This document shows positions 7,162 through 15,554 of a stretch of DNA of 64,000 bases, one piece after another. This stretch comes from Blastocatellia bacterium. GTDB lineage: Bacteria; Acidobacteriota; Blastocatellia; UBA7656; JADIYM01. The DNA lies in the NCBI GenBank assembly GCA_016705245.1, contig JADIYM010000002.1, forward strand, positions 434,001 to 498,000, read 5' to 3'. A program made the position numbers and the translations under genes. The notes beneath the pieces were generated by a model. The model did no database searches and was not told the origin of the DNA. It saw nothing but the letters and a program-made list of their open reading frames with translations. Numbering within the stretch: position 1 is the stretch's first letter; each line of letters starts with the position of its first letter.

Positions 7162-8676
7162 CTTGCGAGGCCGACGTCGAGATACCGGCGCGTCCGGGTC
7201 GGGGTTACGCCCAGGACGCGTCGGAAGGCCTTGCAGTGCTCTTCCGAGGCAGTGCATCTGAAACGGACTCGCTCCGATCAACCGACCGGCCGCCGAGGCG
7301 TTTCCGTTCGTTTCGCGCATAGACCTCTCGAACAGGAATCGTTCGACGGCCTCTCGCGCGTCCCTCAAAATCGGGAATCCGAGCCGCGAATCGATGACGA
7401 GCGCATCTCCATCCACTCGAATCGGAACTCTCTCAAGATCTGAATTCACTCGGTCGAGAATTGGCTTCAACCAAGCGGCTGTCTTGAAAACCGACAACCC
7501 TTCAACCTCAGCGGACAGAGACTTTGCCTCAACAGTTGATGACACGACCAGAGCCTCAGCCAGGTAGATTCTCGCCTCGAGTTGCTGAAACTCACTACCT
7601 GATTGGTCGACACGACGAACCAACGCTCGCAAGTTTTCGACAGCTTCCGATTCTCGACACTTGGCCGAAATCCGCGCCAGTTGAATTTCTCCATCGAGTT
7701 CCGAAGACTTCGAGCCCTGAGTTGCAGCTAGACGAACGAGTTCTTCAGCTGATGCCCGAGCCTCCTGGAACTTTCGTTGTTCGATTTGCGCGACTGCCAA
7801 CATGTTGAGGGTGTCGAGCTCCGTAATCGAGTCCGATGTCGCTCGCTCCCAACCAATCAGATCGACGAGCCGTCGCTCGGCCTCCGCTGGCCGGCCGAGA
7901 ACAAGCATCGCCCGTGCAATATTGTTGGCCACCGGCATCATGTCGCGAGCAATGCCGAGGTCCGCTGAAATTCGTTCGGCCTCCTCGAGCATCGCCACAC
8001 CTTCCTCGGATCTATCAAGATCGCAGAGCGATGACCCAAGCACACCGTACGCCATCCCGGCATATCGCAGGTTCTCGGACGACCGAAGCAGCGAAAGCGC
8101 CTGCTCGAGCGCCACGCGCGCATCCTCGATGCGACCCGTGTGCATGAGCGTCGTGCCTTCGTAGTACTTCACCAAACCTAGCGAGAACTCAGTCCCCTGC
8201 TCCTTCGCAAGCTCGGAAATCGTCGCAAGGTGCGCGAGCGCGGTGGAGTATTCGCCGCGGTTCCGCGCAACCCTTCCAAGATCGATGAACGCTCGAATCT
8301 GAGACGCCGAATCGTCTGCAAGAAGCGCACACTTCGCCGCCTGCGTCGCGAGATCGCGAGCCAGGCCGAGGTCACCGCGGAAGTGAGCGATCTCCGCCCG
8401 TATCAGCAGCTTCCGCCGCGCAAGCGTGCCGAGACTTCCTTCCTCGGCGACCAGTTCATCGAGCTCGCGCCCGAGCGCCTCCACAAGCTCCGCCGCCGTG
8501 TCCAGCCTGTCGAGGTACAGAGCCACTTCGGCTCGCCAGAGCTGTCCAAGCAAGCCCGAGACCGGCGCTCCCTCCACCTCGAACGTTACGATCGCTTCCG
8601 CGAAACGCCCGTGGTCGAGCGCAGCAAGCGCATCCTCAAGGAACCCAAGATTTGCCTTATCAGCGACTGTGATCAT
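7144..8676 (-). CDS. TPR-repeat regulator with C-terminal Fis-type helix-turn-helix
   Basis: 510 aa, cytoplasmic. Most of the protein (about 15-410) is tandem helical repeats of TPR type, for example YYEGTTLMHTGRIEDARVAL and GSSLCDLDRSEEGVAMLEEA. Near the C-terminus, about 445-490, the sequence RSMRETNGNASAAGRLIGAS resembles the Fis-type helix-turn-helix found in bacterial enhancer-binding proteins (typical pattern NGNRSxAARxLGIS). A basic tail follows. No receiver or AAA domain is present. The architecture parallels TPR-type peptide receptors of the RRNPP kind, but with the DNA-binding part at the C-terminus. It converges with a small secreted protein gene, a plausible ligand. Confidence 0.7.
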   Translation of the reverse strand: MITVADKANLGFLEDALAALDHGRFAEAIVTFEVEGAPVSGLLGQLWRAEVALYLDRLDTAAELVEALGRELDELVAEEGSLGTLARRKLLIRAEIAHFRGDLGLARDLATQAAKCALLADDSASQIRAFIDLGRVARNRGEYSTALAHLATISELAKEQGTEFSLGLVKYYEGTTLMHTGRIEDARVALEQALSLLRSSENLRYAGMAYGVLGSSLCDLDRSEEGVAMLEEAERISADLGIARDMMPVANNIARAMLVLGRPAEAERRLVDLIGWERATSDSITELDTLNMLAVAQIEQRKFQEARASAEELVRLAATQGSKSSELDGEIQLARISAKCRESEAVENLRALVRRVDQSGSEFQQLEARIYLAEALVVSSTVEAKSLSAEVEGLSVFKTAAWLKPILDRVNSDLERVPIRVDGDALVIDSRLGFPILRDAREAVERFLFERSMRETNGNASAAGRLIGASPFQMHCLGRALQGLPTRPGRNPDPDAPVSRRRPRKLHWQK

Positions 8677-8845
8677 GGAATCACCCCAAAACCAAAGTAG
8701 CCCGATGCTACCACGCTAGCTCCAAAACTCAACCGACAAAAGGAGATCCGGCCTCGACGGTCAGAATCGGCCCGACCCGGCCATGCACCCTGTCAATTTT
8801 GTCTCGTCGCCATTCCGGGCATTCATGATTGCTCAGCCAACATGC

Positions 8846-9685
8846 CTACTTCGCGTGCATAGTGCGCTCATCCTTCGTCTGCCGCAAGCGCTCGATGTCG
8901 TCGAGTATGGATCTCACCAGGAAGTCCAGCACTCGCTGGCCCTTCGCTCGCGTCGCGAGCGTCGCGTCACCAAATATTCCCGAAGCGGAATACACGCCAG
9001 TACCTCCGGGAGTCCGCGTCAACGGTCCCTTCCCCGGGTGGTAGTCCTTCACGGCCTTCCGCATGTCAACCGTCTCTGGCGCAATGACGAGCATCATCGA
9101 CGTCTCGATCTCATCCGCGTGCGTTCCTCCCTCCTGTCGCGCGACTTCCTTCTCGATTGGCCCGAGCGTCGTCAGCAGGTCGGTGTACGACATGGTTATG
9201 CCGTCCGCGGAAAGAATCTCCACCGCCGGAGCGAGTGCGCGATTCGTCGACACTCCCGTATTCAGCACATAGAAGCGCTTCGGACCAAATCGGGCGAGAC
9301 CGCGACAGATGTCGACAACGAGGTCCCTCGCCGTCTCCATACGTAGCGACGTCGAACCCGGATACTCAACGAAGGCCGGGTAGAAGTGGTAATTGATGGT
9401 AGGCGCGATCACCACGTCCGCCTCCTTGCGAACTCTCTCCTTCAGGTACTCGGCAATCAGGAGGTCGTTCTTTAGGGTGAGGTGCGGACCGTGCTCCTTC
9501 GCAGCGGCCCCGAGCGGTATTACCACTACGGTTTCGGGCCTGAGCCGCTTCTCTGCCTCGAGCCAGGTCAGGTTTTCGAGTAGCACGCCTAGCGGTGGTT
9601 TCGGTCTCGAACGACGCTGTCCTCCAGCGTCCGCAACACCCACTGCAAGGGCGATACACACCAATCCCGCGTAAACTTTTTTCAT
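8846..9685 (-). CDS. Exported creatininase-family amidohydrolase
   Basis: 279 aa with an N-terminal signal peptide (MKKVYAGLVCIALAVGVADA). The metal-site motifs of the creatininase / FAPy deformylase fold are present: VIPLGAAAKEHGPHLTLKND supplies Glu, His and Asp, and GGTHADEIETSMML supplies the second His and Glu. The family hydrolyses small cyclic or formylated amides such as creatinine. The actual substrate is unknown, and a periplasmic location is unusual for characterised members. It is divergent from the large kinase gene, with a gap of only 47 bases that must hold both promoters. Confidence 0.85.
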   Translation of the reverse strand: MKKVYAGLVCIALAVGVADAGGQRRSRPKPPLGVLLENLTWLEAEKRLRPETVVVIPLGAAAKEHGPHLTLKNDLLIAEYLKERVRKEADVVIAPTINYHFYPAFVEYPGSTSLRMETARDLVVDICRGLARFGPKRFYVLNTGVSTNRALAPAVEILSADGITMSYTDLLTTLGPIEKEVARQEGGTHADEIETSMMLVIAPETVDMRKAVKDYHPGKGPLTRTPGGTGVYSASGIFGDATLATRAKGQRVLDFLVRSILDDIERLRQTKDERTMHAK

Positions 9686-9732
9686 ATTCGTGTCGATACG
9701 TTGGGTCTGATGGCAAACGACGCAAGGCTACA

Positions 9733-11451
9733 ATGATCGGCACGCTTCTCGCCAACCGCTACGAAGTCATTCGCGAAGTCGGGCGGGGCGGCATGGGGAT
9801 CGTTTACCTTGCGCGGGACACCGTTCTCGAGCGCGACGTCGCGGTCAAACTGCTTCCGCCGGCAATGTTGAGCCCCGAGGCCGAAGAACGCTTCCGGCGC
9901 GAAGCCCGAGTCGTCGGACGCATGGACCATCCGGCCATCGTTCCACTTCACGACTTCGCGAAGCACGGCGATTCTGTATTTCTCGTGATGCCGTTCGTCC
10001 AGGGATCGTCGCTCCGGAAGCTGCTTCTGGAACGGTCGGTGTCCGTCATCGACACCATCGAGATCGGAATCCGGGTCTCCGAGGCATTGGAGCACAGTCA
10101 CGGCCTCGGCGTGATCCATCGCGATATCAAGCCCGAGAACGTCATGGTGGACCGCGAGGAGGACGGCACGCTGCGTGTGCGCGTCGCCGACTTTGGTGTC
10201 GCGGCAGCCGAGTTCGAGGAACGCGTAACGAAGTCCGGCGTGATCGTCGGCACCGGCTCGTACTTGAGTCCCGAGCAGGTCTCGGAGTCCGCGGTCGATG
10301 CGCGTTCGGACCTCTTTGCGCTTGGCGTACTCCTCTACGAAGCGCTCGCCGGAGGGCTGCCGTTCACCGGAAGTGGCGCGGCGCTCTATTACAAGATCGC
10401 CTTCTCGAATCCGAAATCGCTGCGGACCATTAACGCTGACGTTCCGCCGGAGCTCGACTCCCTCATCCTCAAGTGCCTCGAGAAGTCGCCGGATCGACGG
10501 CCCGAATCAGCGCGACAGCTCGCGACGGCCCTGCGCGCCCTTCAGCCAGGCGCCGCGGATGGACTCAGGACGCCGGCACCTTCCGCCCAGCCCACAGTAA
10601 GCTTTGTCGGCTCGGCGCCTGGTCGAACCGTGCTCGTCAACCGCGAAAACGAGTTCGCCGCGCTCGTCGATCGACTGGCGAAGACGAACGCCGGCGAAGC
10701 TCAACTGGTTCTCGTTCGGGGCGCCGCCGGAATCGGCAAAACGCGCCTCCTCGACGAGCTCGACGCCGCGGCACACGGTAAGGGGATTCGCGTTCTGCAC
10801 GGACGGTTCTTCGACCGGGATCAATCCTTTCCATTCCAGGGCTTCTGCGACGCCATCCAGGAGTACTTCGTTTCAGAGGCGCTTACGGCAGCAGGCGCGC
10901 CGACCGACCTTGCCGACCTCCTTCCCGAACTGACCAACCTGTTCCCCGCCCTTGGCGAGCTCGCTTCGGCAAAGACGACGACATCGGGCGTGTCCGACCC
11001 GTCGGCGTCGCATCCTAGCGGCACGCGAGCCTTCGTCGAGCGCTCGGAAATCTATGAGCTTCTCGCCCGCACGATCGCGCGGATCGGAGGAGGGCGAACG
11101 CTCGTTCTGCTCCTCGAGGATCTGCACGCGAGCGACACGTCCGTCGAGGCGTTGCAGTACGTCTTCCGGCGTTGCTCAGCGACCCCGACCCTCTTCGTGG
11201 CAACCTATCGTTCGGAGGACGTCGGTGCAGGTCATTCGCTGACCACACTGCTCGAAGTCGCTGCGCGGCGACCGCCGATTCGAGCTCGTTCACGTCGGAC
11301 CACTCGACTCGGACGCCCACCGCCAGCTCGTCGCTTCGCTCATCGGATCGGACGACGTCGTCGAATCTCTCTACGATCGGCTCTTCGAGGTAACCGAAGG
11401 CAATCCGTTCTTCACGTCAGAGCTCGTCCGGTCCCTGCTCGAGGCCGGTGA
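9733..11451 (+). CDS. Ser/Thr protein kinase with ATPase domain, N-terminal part of a frameshifted gene
   Basis: 572 aa from the ATG. Residues 1-265 are a complete Hanks-type kinase: GRGGMGIVY (P-loop), AVKLL (Lys), VIHRDIKPENVM (catalytic loop), ADFGVAA (DFG), GTGSYLSPEQ (APE region). From about 300 a STAND/predicted-ATPase domain follows, with Walker A GAAGIGKTRLL and Walker B LVLLLEDLH. After about residue 508 this frame turns into arginine-rich nonsense, while the +1 frame continues the domain as GDRRFELVHVGPL and TEGNPFFTSEL. A one-base insertion near 11255-11262 therefore separates this part from the next entry. The kinase would be cytoplasmic; no transmembrane helix is seen. Confidence 0.9.
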   Translation: MIGTLLANRYEVIREVGRGGMGIVYLARDTVLERDVAVKLLPPAMLSPEAEERFRREARVVGRMDHPAIVPLHDFAKHGDSVFLVMPFVQGSSLRKLLLERSVSVIDTIEIGIRVSEALEHSHGLGVIHRDIKPENVMVDREEDGTLRVRVADFGVAAAEFEERVTKSGVIVGTGSYLSPEQVSESAVDARSDLFALGVLLYEALAGGLPFTGSGAALYYKIAFSNPKSLRTINADVPPELDSLILKCLEKSPDRRPESARQLATALRALQPGAADGLRTPAPSAQPTVSFVGSAPGRTVLVNRENEFAALVDRLAKTNAGEAQLVLVRGAAGIGKTRLLDELDAAAHGKGIRVLHGRFFDRDQSFPFQGFCDAIQEYFVSEALTAAGAPTDLADLLPELTNLFPALGELASAKTTTSGVSDPSASHPSGTRAFVERSEIYELLARTIARIGGGRTLVLLLEDLHASDTSVEALQYVFRRCSATPTLFVATYRSEDVGAGHSLTTLLEVAARRPPIRARSRRTTRLGRPPPARRFAHRIGRRRRISLRSALRGNRRQSVLHVRARPVPARGR

Positions 11452-11452
11452 C

Positions 11453-14400
11453 GTGGCAGAGTCGGTCGACACGGGATGGCACGTCACGAACTCCGCGGGT
11501 ATCACGCCCGAGTCGCTTCCAGCTACGATCCAGCAGGCCGTCGAGCAGCGAATTCGGCGTCTCACCGATGTGCAGCGAGAGGTACTTTCGACTGCCGCGG
11601 TCCTCGGCCGTACGTTCGCGTTTCGTGACCTCGAGTTGCTCGCAGAAGAGATCTCGGAACTGGAGCAAACAATCGACTGGCTCGTCGAGGCAGGATTCCT
11701 CGTCGAGGATCGCGAGTCACGCGGCGACCGCCTGACCTTCGCGAGCGGAATCGTTCGAGACGCCCTCTATGCGAGTCTTGCGCGTCGCCGCAAGCGATCG
11801 CTTCACCGAACGTACGGCCAGCGCCTCGAGCGGCGCAACGCCGCCCAGATCGAGAGGGTGCTGCCAGAGCTCGTTCATCACTTCACCCAGGGCGACGTCC
11901 CCGAGAAAGTCGTCGCGTACGGCACCTCGCTCGCACGCCGTTCGCTCGGCGCCTACAGCCCGACCGAGGCGCGTCGAGCCGCCGAGACGGTGCTCGACGT
12001 CCTCGCGACCTCGGCACCCGAGAGTCCTGCGATCGAGGCCGAGGCACGTGACCTGCTCGCTCGGGCGCTCTGGATGGATGGCGTTCGACAGCCGGCGCTC
12101 GATGAGTTCCATCGCGCGATCGCCGGATTTCGGCTCGCCGGCGACGCGTCGCGGGAGTTGGCAACGCTCGCGACCGCCGCAGAAGTCGCGTGGGCAAGTC
12201 GGTTCGCGGACACGGCAGCCGAGCTGGTCGAGCGTGGACTCGAACTCGGACGCGAAGTGCTTTCCGAGCCCACGTCCGCCGCATCAACGAGCGATGCCGA
12301 TCGCGCGTGCTTTGCAAGGCTGCTGAAACTCGGCGCGACCGTAGCAAGTCTGCGCGGCGATTTCGACGTCGCTTCGCAGTGGATCGAGGAACGCGACCGT
12401 CTCGTCGCGGCGACTGGTGGTTCGCGGATCGACATCGACCGCGGAGCGACGCTGCGAATGGCCGTGCCTCCGACGATTCGCGCCCGGCACCCGGTCAACT
12501 GCCGAACTCGCGGCGACGTTGAGACACTCGCAGCGACGTTCGAAACGCTGCTGAGGACGGACGCAAACGGCGTACTCGGCCCGAACCTCGTCGAGAAATG
12601 GGTCGGCGTGGATGGCGGACGAGTTTTTCGCCTCGCGCTTCGCGACGACGTCAGAACGCACGACGGACGACCGGTGACCGCCGAGGTAGCTCGCCAGTCA
12701 TTCGAGCTCGCAATCCGGGCGTGCGAGCGTGACCTGCCCCTTGCGTTTGCTCACCTTGCCGGCGTCGAAGATTATCGGTGCGAGCAGGACGAGCGCCTTC
12801 GCGCGCTGTCAGCCGATGGTCTCGAGCTGACGTGTCGTTTCGAACAACCACTTCCGATCTTCCCGGCACTCCTGTCGGACGTACGCACTGCACTTGCGAT
12901 CCCGGCGGAAAACGCCGGAGGCGAACTGGTCGGCACGGGTCCGTTTTCCATCCGTTCCTTTGGTCAGGATCGCGTGACGCTCGCCCGGAATCCGCAGCCG
13001 TGGCGCGGCGCGCCCGCCAACGTCGCGGCCATCGAAGTAGTCGGAAATCTCACCGGTTCGGAACTGGCCGGTCGCGCGGCATCGGGTGAATCCGACATCG
13101 TGCGTGGCGTTCCGGCGATCGAGCTCGAGGAACTGCTTCACGATCGTCGACGACGTTACCGGCTCGTCGAAGCACCGGGTTCCAATGTCTGGTTTCTCCT
13201 ATTCAACCGAAATCGATCGGGCGCGGCGAGTCCGCAACTGCGCGCCGCGATGCGCGGAATTCTCGCGGTCCACACCGTGGTGCGGACGTCGATCGGCCGC
13301 TTCGCGATTCCGGCCGAAGGGTTGATCCCTCCAGGGACCCTTGGCCACGATCCGAACCGGCGACGGCCGGCCGTTTCGCACGAGCAGGTCGAATCGTGGC
13401 TCTCCACATGTGGTCCCAAACGAGAACTGAAGGCCCTCGTGTCGTTCGGGTTCCGGCACCGCCACCAGAAACTCGTCGACACGATCGTCGGGCTCTGGTC
13501 CGATTACGGAATCAACGTCACGCTTCGCGACTCGGACAGTCGGGTTGACGACGCCGAAACGGTCGACGACGACGCGGATGTATACTTCGGAGGCTGGTCT
13601 GGCGACTACGCCGACCCCGACGCCTTTACGCACGCACTCTTCCACACGTCGAGCGGCCGATTGCGACGGTATCTCGACTCGGACTCGCTCGACGGTCTGC
13701 TCGAGAGCGCGCGACTCGAGCAGCAATCCGATCTACGAGAAATGCTCTATCGGCAAATCGAGGATCGGCTGCAGGAGAATTGCACGGTCATTCCGCTCTT
13801 CTACGAGACGGAGCATCGGCTGGCCTCGCACCGCGTGCGTCGCCTCGTCCTACAAAGCGATCCGCCGTATATGAACTTCGATTCCGTTGGCAAGACTCCG
13901 GCGCCTGCCGCGGCGGACAAGCGCGGCCGGCGCGGCGGGCGGATCAGCGTACCCGTTCCGATCGGATGCGACCTCCGATCGCTCGATCCATCCATCATTC
14001 GGATGGACGTCGAGTCCGAAGTTCTCGGTACGATCTTCGAGCCGCTGCTGCGGAACCCCGACGGAGCGCGCGTGATTCCCTGGCTGGCCCGCAGCTTCGA
14101 CGTCGAGGACGGCGGACGCCTCCTTCGTTTCACCCTTCGCGACGATGTGACGTTCCACAACGGTCGTTCGCTGACGTCGCGCGACGTTCGATACTCGATC
14201 GAACGGCTCCTGAGAAATCCGGAAAGCGTGTTCCGCTGGCATCTCTCGCCAATCCGCGGCGCGGCGGCCGTGCTGAACGGGTCGACTTCCGAGCTGGCGG
14301 GCTTCCGGATTCTGTCGCGACTCGAGTTCACGATCGAGCTCGAGGACCCGGTCGCGTTTTTTCCCTCCGTTCTCACCGACCCGCAGGTTTCAATCGTTCC

Positions 14401-15415
14401 CGAGGGATCGACACCCGAATCCGGTGTCTGGCGCGAGGCGGCGGTGGGCACAGGTCCGTTCCATGTCGTCCAGTTCGAACCGGGAGTGCGGCTCGAGCTC
14501 GACGCCAATCTGACGTATTGGCGCGAGGGTCTGCCACGAGCCGACGGTCTGGTCTTCACGTTCGGATACACCCCGCAGGCGACGGCCGACGCTTTTCGCT
14601 CGGGACGCGCGTCCATTGCGTGGAACCTCCTTCCCGAGGACGAAGCGAGCATTCGAACCGATCCGGCGGTCGCGGCGAGCTACAGCGAAGCACCGGGTCT
14701 CCAGACGGTAATCCTGGCCTTCAACGTCCACAGGGGGCCGCTCGCTGATGAGGCCATACGTCACCACATCGTCGGATCGCTCGACATCGAGGCCGTCGTG
14801 CGACGGGCTTCAGGGCCATACGCGACGGTCGCCAACAGTATCGTCCCGCCTGGCCTCATCGGCCACAGCGGCAACCTCCGCACGACCGGAAGCGGGATCA
14901 GGCCGGCGCCGCTCGCTCGCGACATCGAGCTGAGCTGCCTGATGCGTCCGCTCTACTCGGAGGGCTCGGAAGCGGCGCTGCGGCGCGAGCTCTTCGAGGC
15001 CCTGGAGGCCATCGGGATTCGAGCCAGGATCCATTCGCCGCCGCGAGAGGAATGGGAGGCCGCCCGGGCCGCGGCCGTCGACGACATGTTCCTCTTCGGG
15101 TGGATTGCCGACTACCCGGACGCCGACTCGTTCATTCACGGTCTGCTCCGCTCCGAACGAGGGTGGATCGGCCGGTTCTGCGGCACGCCCGATGTCGATC
15201 GTCTGATCGATCGTAGCCGAACCGCCGTCGATCCCGAACTGCGCCACGACCTGTACCGCGAGATCGAGGCAATCGTTTCCCGCCGTGCCCTGCTGCTCCC
15301 GCTCGTGCACTCACGCAGCTACCGATACGTCCGACCCGAAGTTCGCGGTCTCGAGGTCACGCTGTCGCTTCCGTACGTCGCATACGAGAAACTCTGGATC
15401 GACTCGACACGTTGA
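11453..15415 (+). CDS. ATPase C-terminus fused to two SBP_bac_5 solute-binding domains, continuation of the frameshifted kinase gene
   Basis: 1,320 aa from the GTG given here, but the frame is open from 11243 and the true N-terminus is the kinase in the previous entry. Residues 1-110 are the winged-helix-like end of a PknK/MalT-type ATPase (RIRRLTDVQREVLSTAAVLG); about 110-330 is helical, TPR-like. Two family 5 extracellular solute-binding (oligopeptide-binding) domains follow, about 337-810 (ATFETLLRT, FRLALRDDVRTHDGRPVTA) and 829-1320 (LRFTLRDDVTFHNGRSLTS, VGTGPFHVVQF). No signal peptide or membrane segment separates them from the kinase, so they should be cytoplasmic ligand sensors, as in the E. 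coli regulator SgrR. Reassembled length is about 1,890 aa. Confidence 0.9.
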   Translation: MAESVDTGWHVTNSAGITPESLPATIQQAVEQRIRRLTDVQREVLSTAAVLGRTFAFRDLELLAEEISELEQTIDWLVEAGFLVEDRESRGDRLTFASGIVRDALYASLARRRKRSLHRTYGQRLERRNAAQIERVLPELVHHFTQGDVPEKVVAYGTSLARRSLGAYSPTEARRAAETVLDVLATSAPESPAIEAEARDLLARALWMDGVRQPALDEFHRAIAGFRLAGDASRELATLATAAEVAWASRFADTAAELVERGLELGREVLSEPTSAASTSDADRACFARLLKLGATVASLRGDFDVASQWIEERDRLVAATGGSRIDIDRGATLRMAVPPTIRARHPVNCRTRGDVETLAATFETLLRTDANGVLGPNLVEKWVGVDGGRVFRLALRDDVRTHDGRPVTAEVARQSFELAIRACERDLPLAFAHLAGVEDYRCEQDERLRALSADGLELTCRFEQPLPIFPALLSDVRTALAIPAENAGGELVGTGPFSIRSFGQDRVTLARNPQPWRGAPANVAAIEVVGNLTGSELAGRAASGESDIVRGVPAIELEELLHDRRRRYRLVEAPGSNVWFLLFNRNRSGAASPQLRAAMRGILAVHTVVRTSIGRFAIPAEGLIPPGTLGHDPNRRRPAVSHEQVESWLSTCGPKRELKALVSFGFRHRHQKLVDTIVGLWSDYGINVTLRDSDSRVDDAETVDDDADVYFGGWSGDYADPDAFTHALFHTSSGRLRRYLDSDSLDGLLESARLEQQSDLREMLYRQIEDRLQENCTVIPLFYETEHRLASHRVRRLVLQSDPPYMNFDSVGKTPAPAAADKRGRRGGRISVPVPIGCDLRSLDPSIIRMDVESEVLGTIFEPLLRNPDGARVIPWLARSFDVEDGGRLLRFTLRDDVTFHNGRSLTSRDVRYSIERLLRNPESVFRWHLSPIRGAAAVLNGSTSELAGFRILSRLEFTIELEDPVAFFPSVLTDPQVSIVPEGSTPESGVWREAAVGTGPFHVVQFEPGVRLELDANLTYWREGLPRADGLVFTFGYTPQATADAFRSGRASIAWNLLPEDEASIRTDPAVAASYSEAPGLQTVILAFNVHRGPLADEAIRHHIVGSLDIEAVVRRASGPYATVANSIVPPGLIGHSGNLRTTGSGIRPAPLARDIELSCLMRPLYSEGSEAALRRELFEALEAIGIRARIHSPPREEWEAARAAAVDDMFLFGWIADYPDADSFIHGLLRSERGWIGRFCGTPDVDRLIDRSRTAVDPELRHDLYREIEAIVSRRALLLPLVHSRSYRYVRPEVRGLEVTLSLPYVAYEKLWIDSTR

Positions 15416-15504
15416 CTTCCGCGGTGACGGGACGGAGAATGCGGCGCCAATCCGGCAGGCCGCGGAACCGTCGGGGGCTAGAACTCATTCTTTGTCAGCG
15501 AGTT

Positions 15505-15520
15505 GCGGACACGTGTCCGC
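15505..15520. promoter_or_regulatory. Perfect 16-bp palindrome upstream of lipoprotein gene, candidate operator
   Basis: GCGGACACGTGTCCGC is a perfect palindrome centred 42 bases before the GTG of the YCF48-like lipoprotein gene. Its position fits a dimeric repressor site overlapping the promoter or 5' leader. No regulator can be assigned, and chance GC-rich palindromes are possible. Confidence 0.35.
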
Positions 15521-15554
15521 ACATTCGCCGGTTATGCGGTTTGGAGGCCTGATC

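Noticed and set aside
9729..9734. TACAAT box as the kinase promoter
   Set aside because: It overlaps the ATG, so transcription would begin inside the gene; the real promoter must be upstream.
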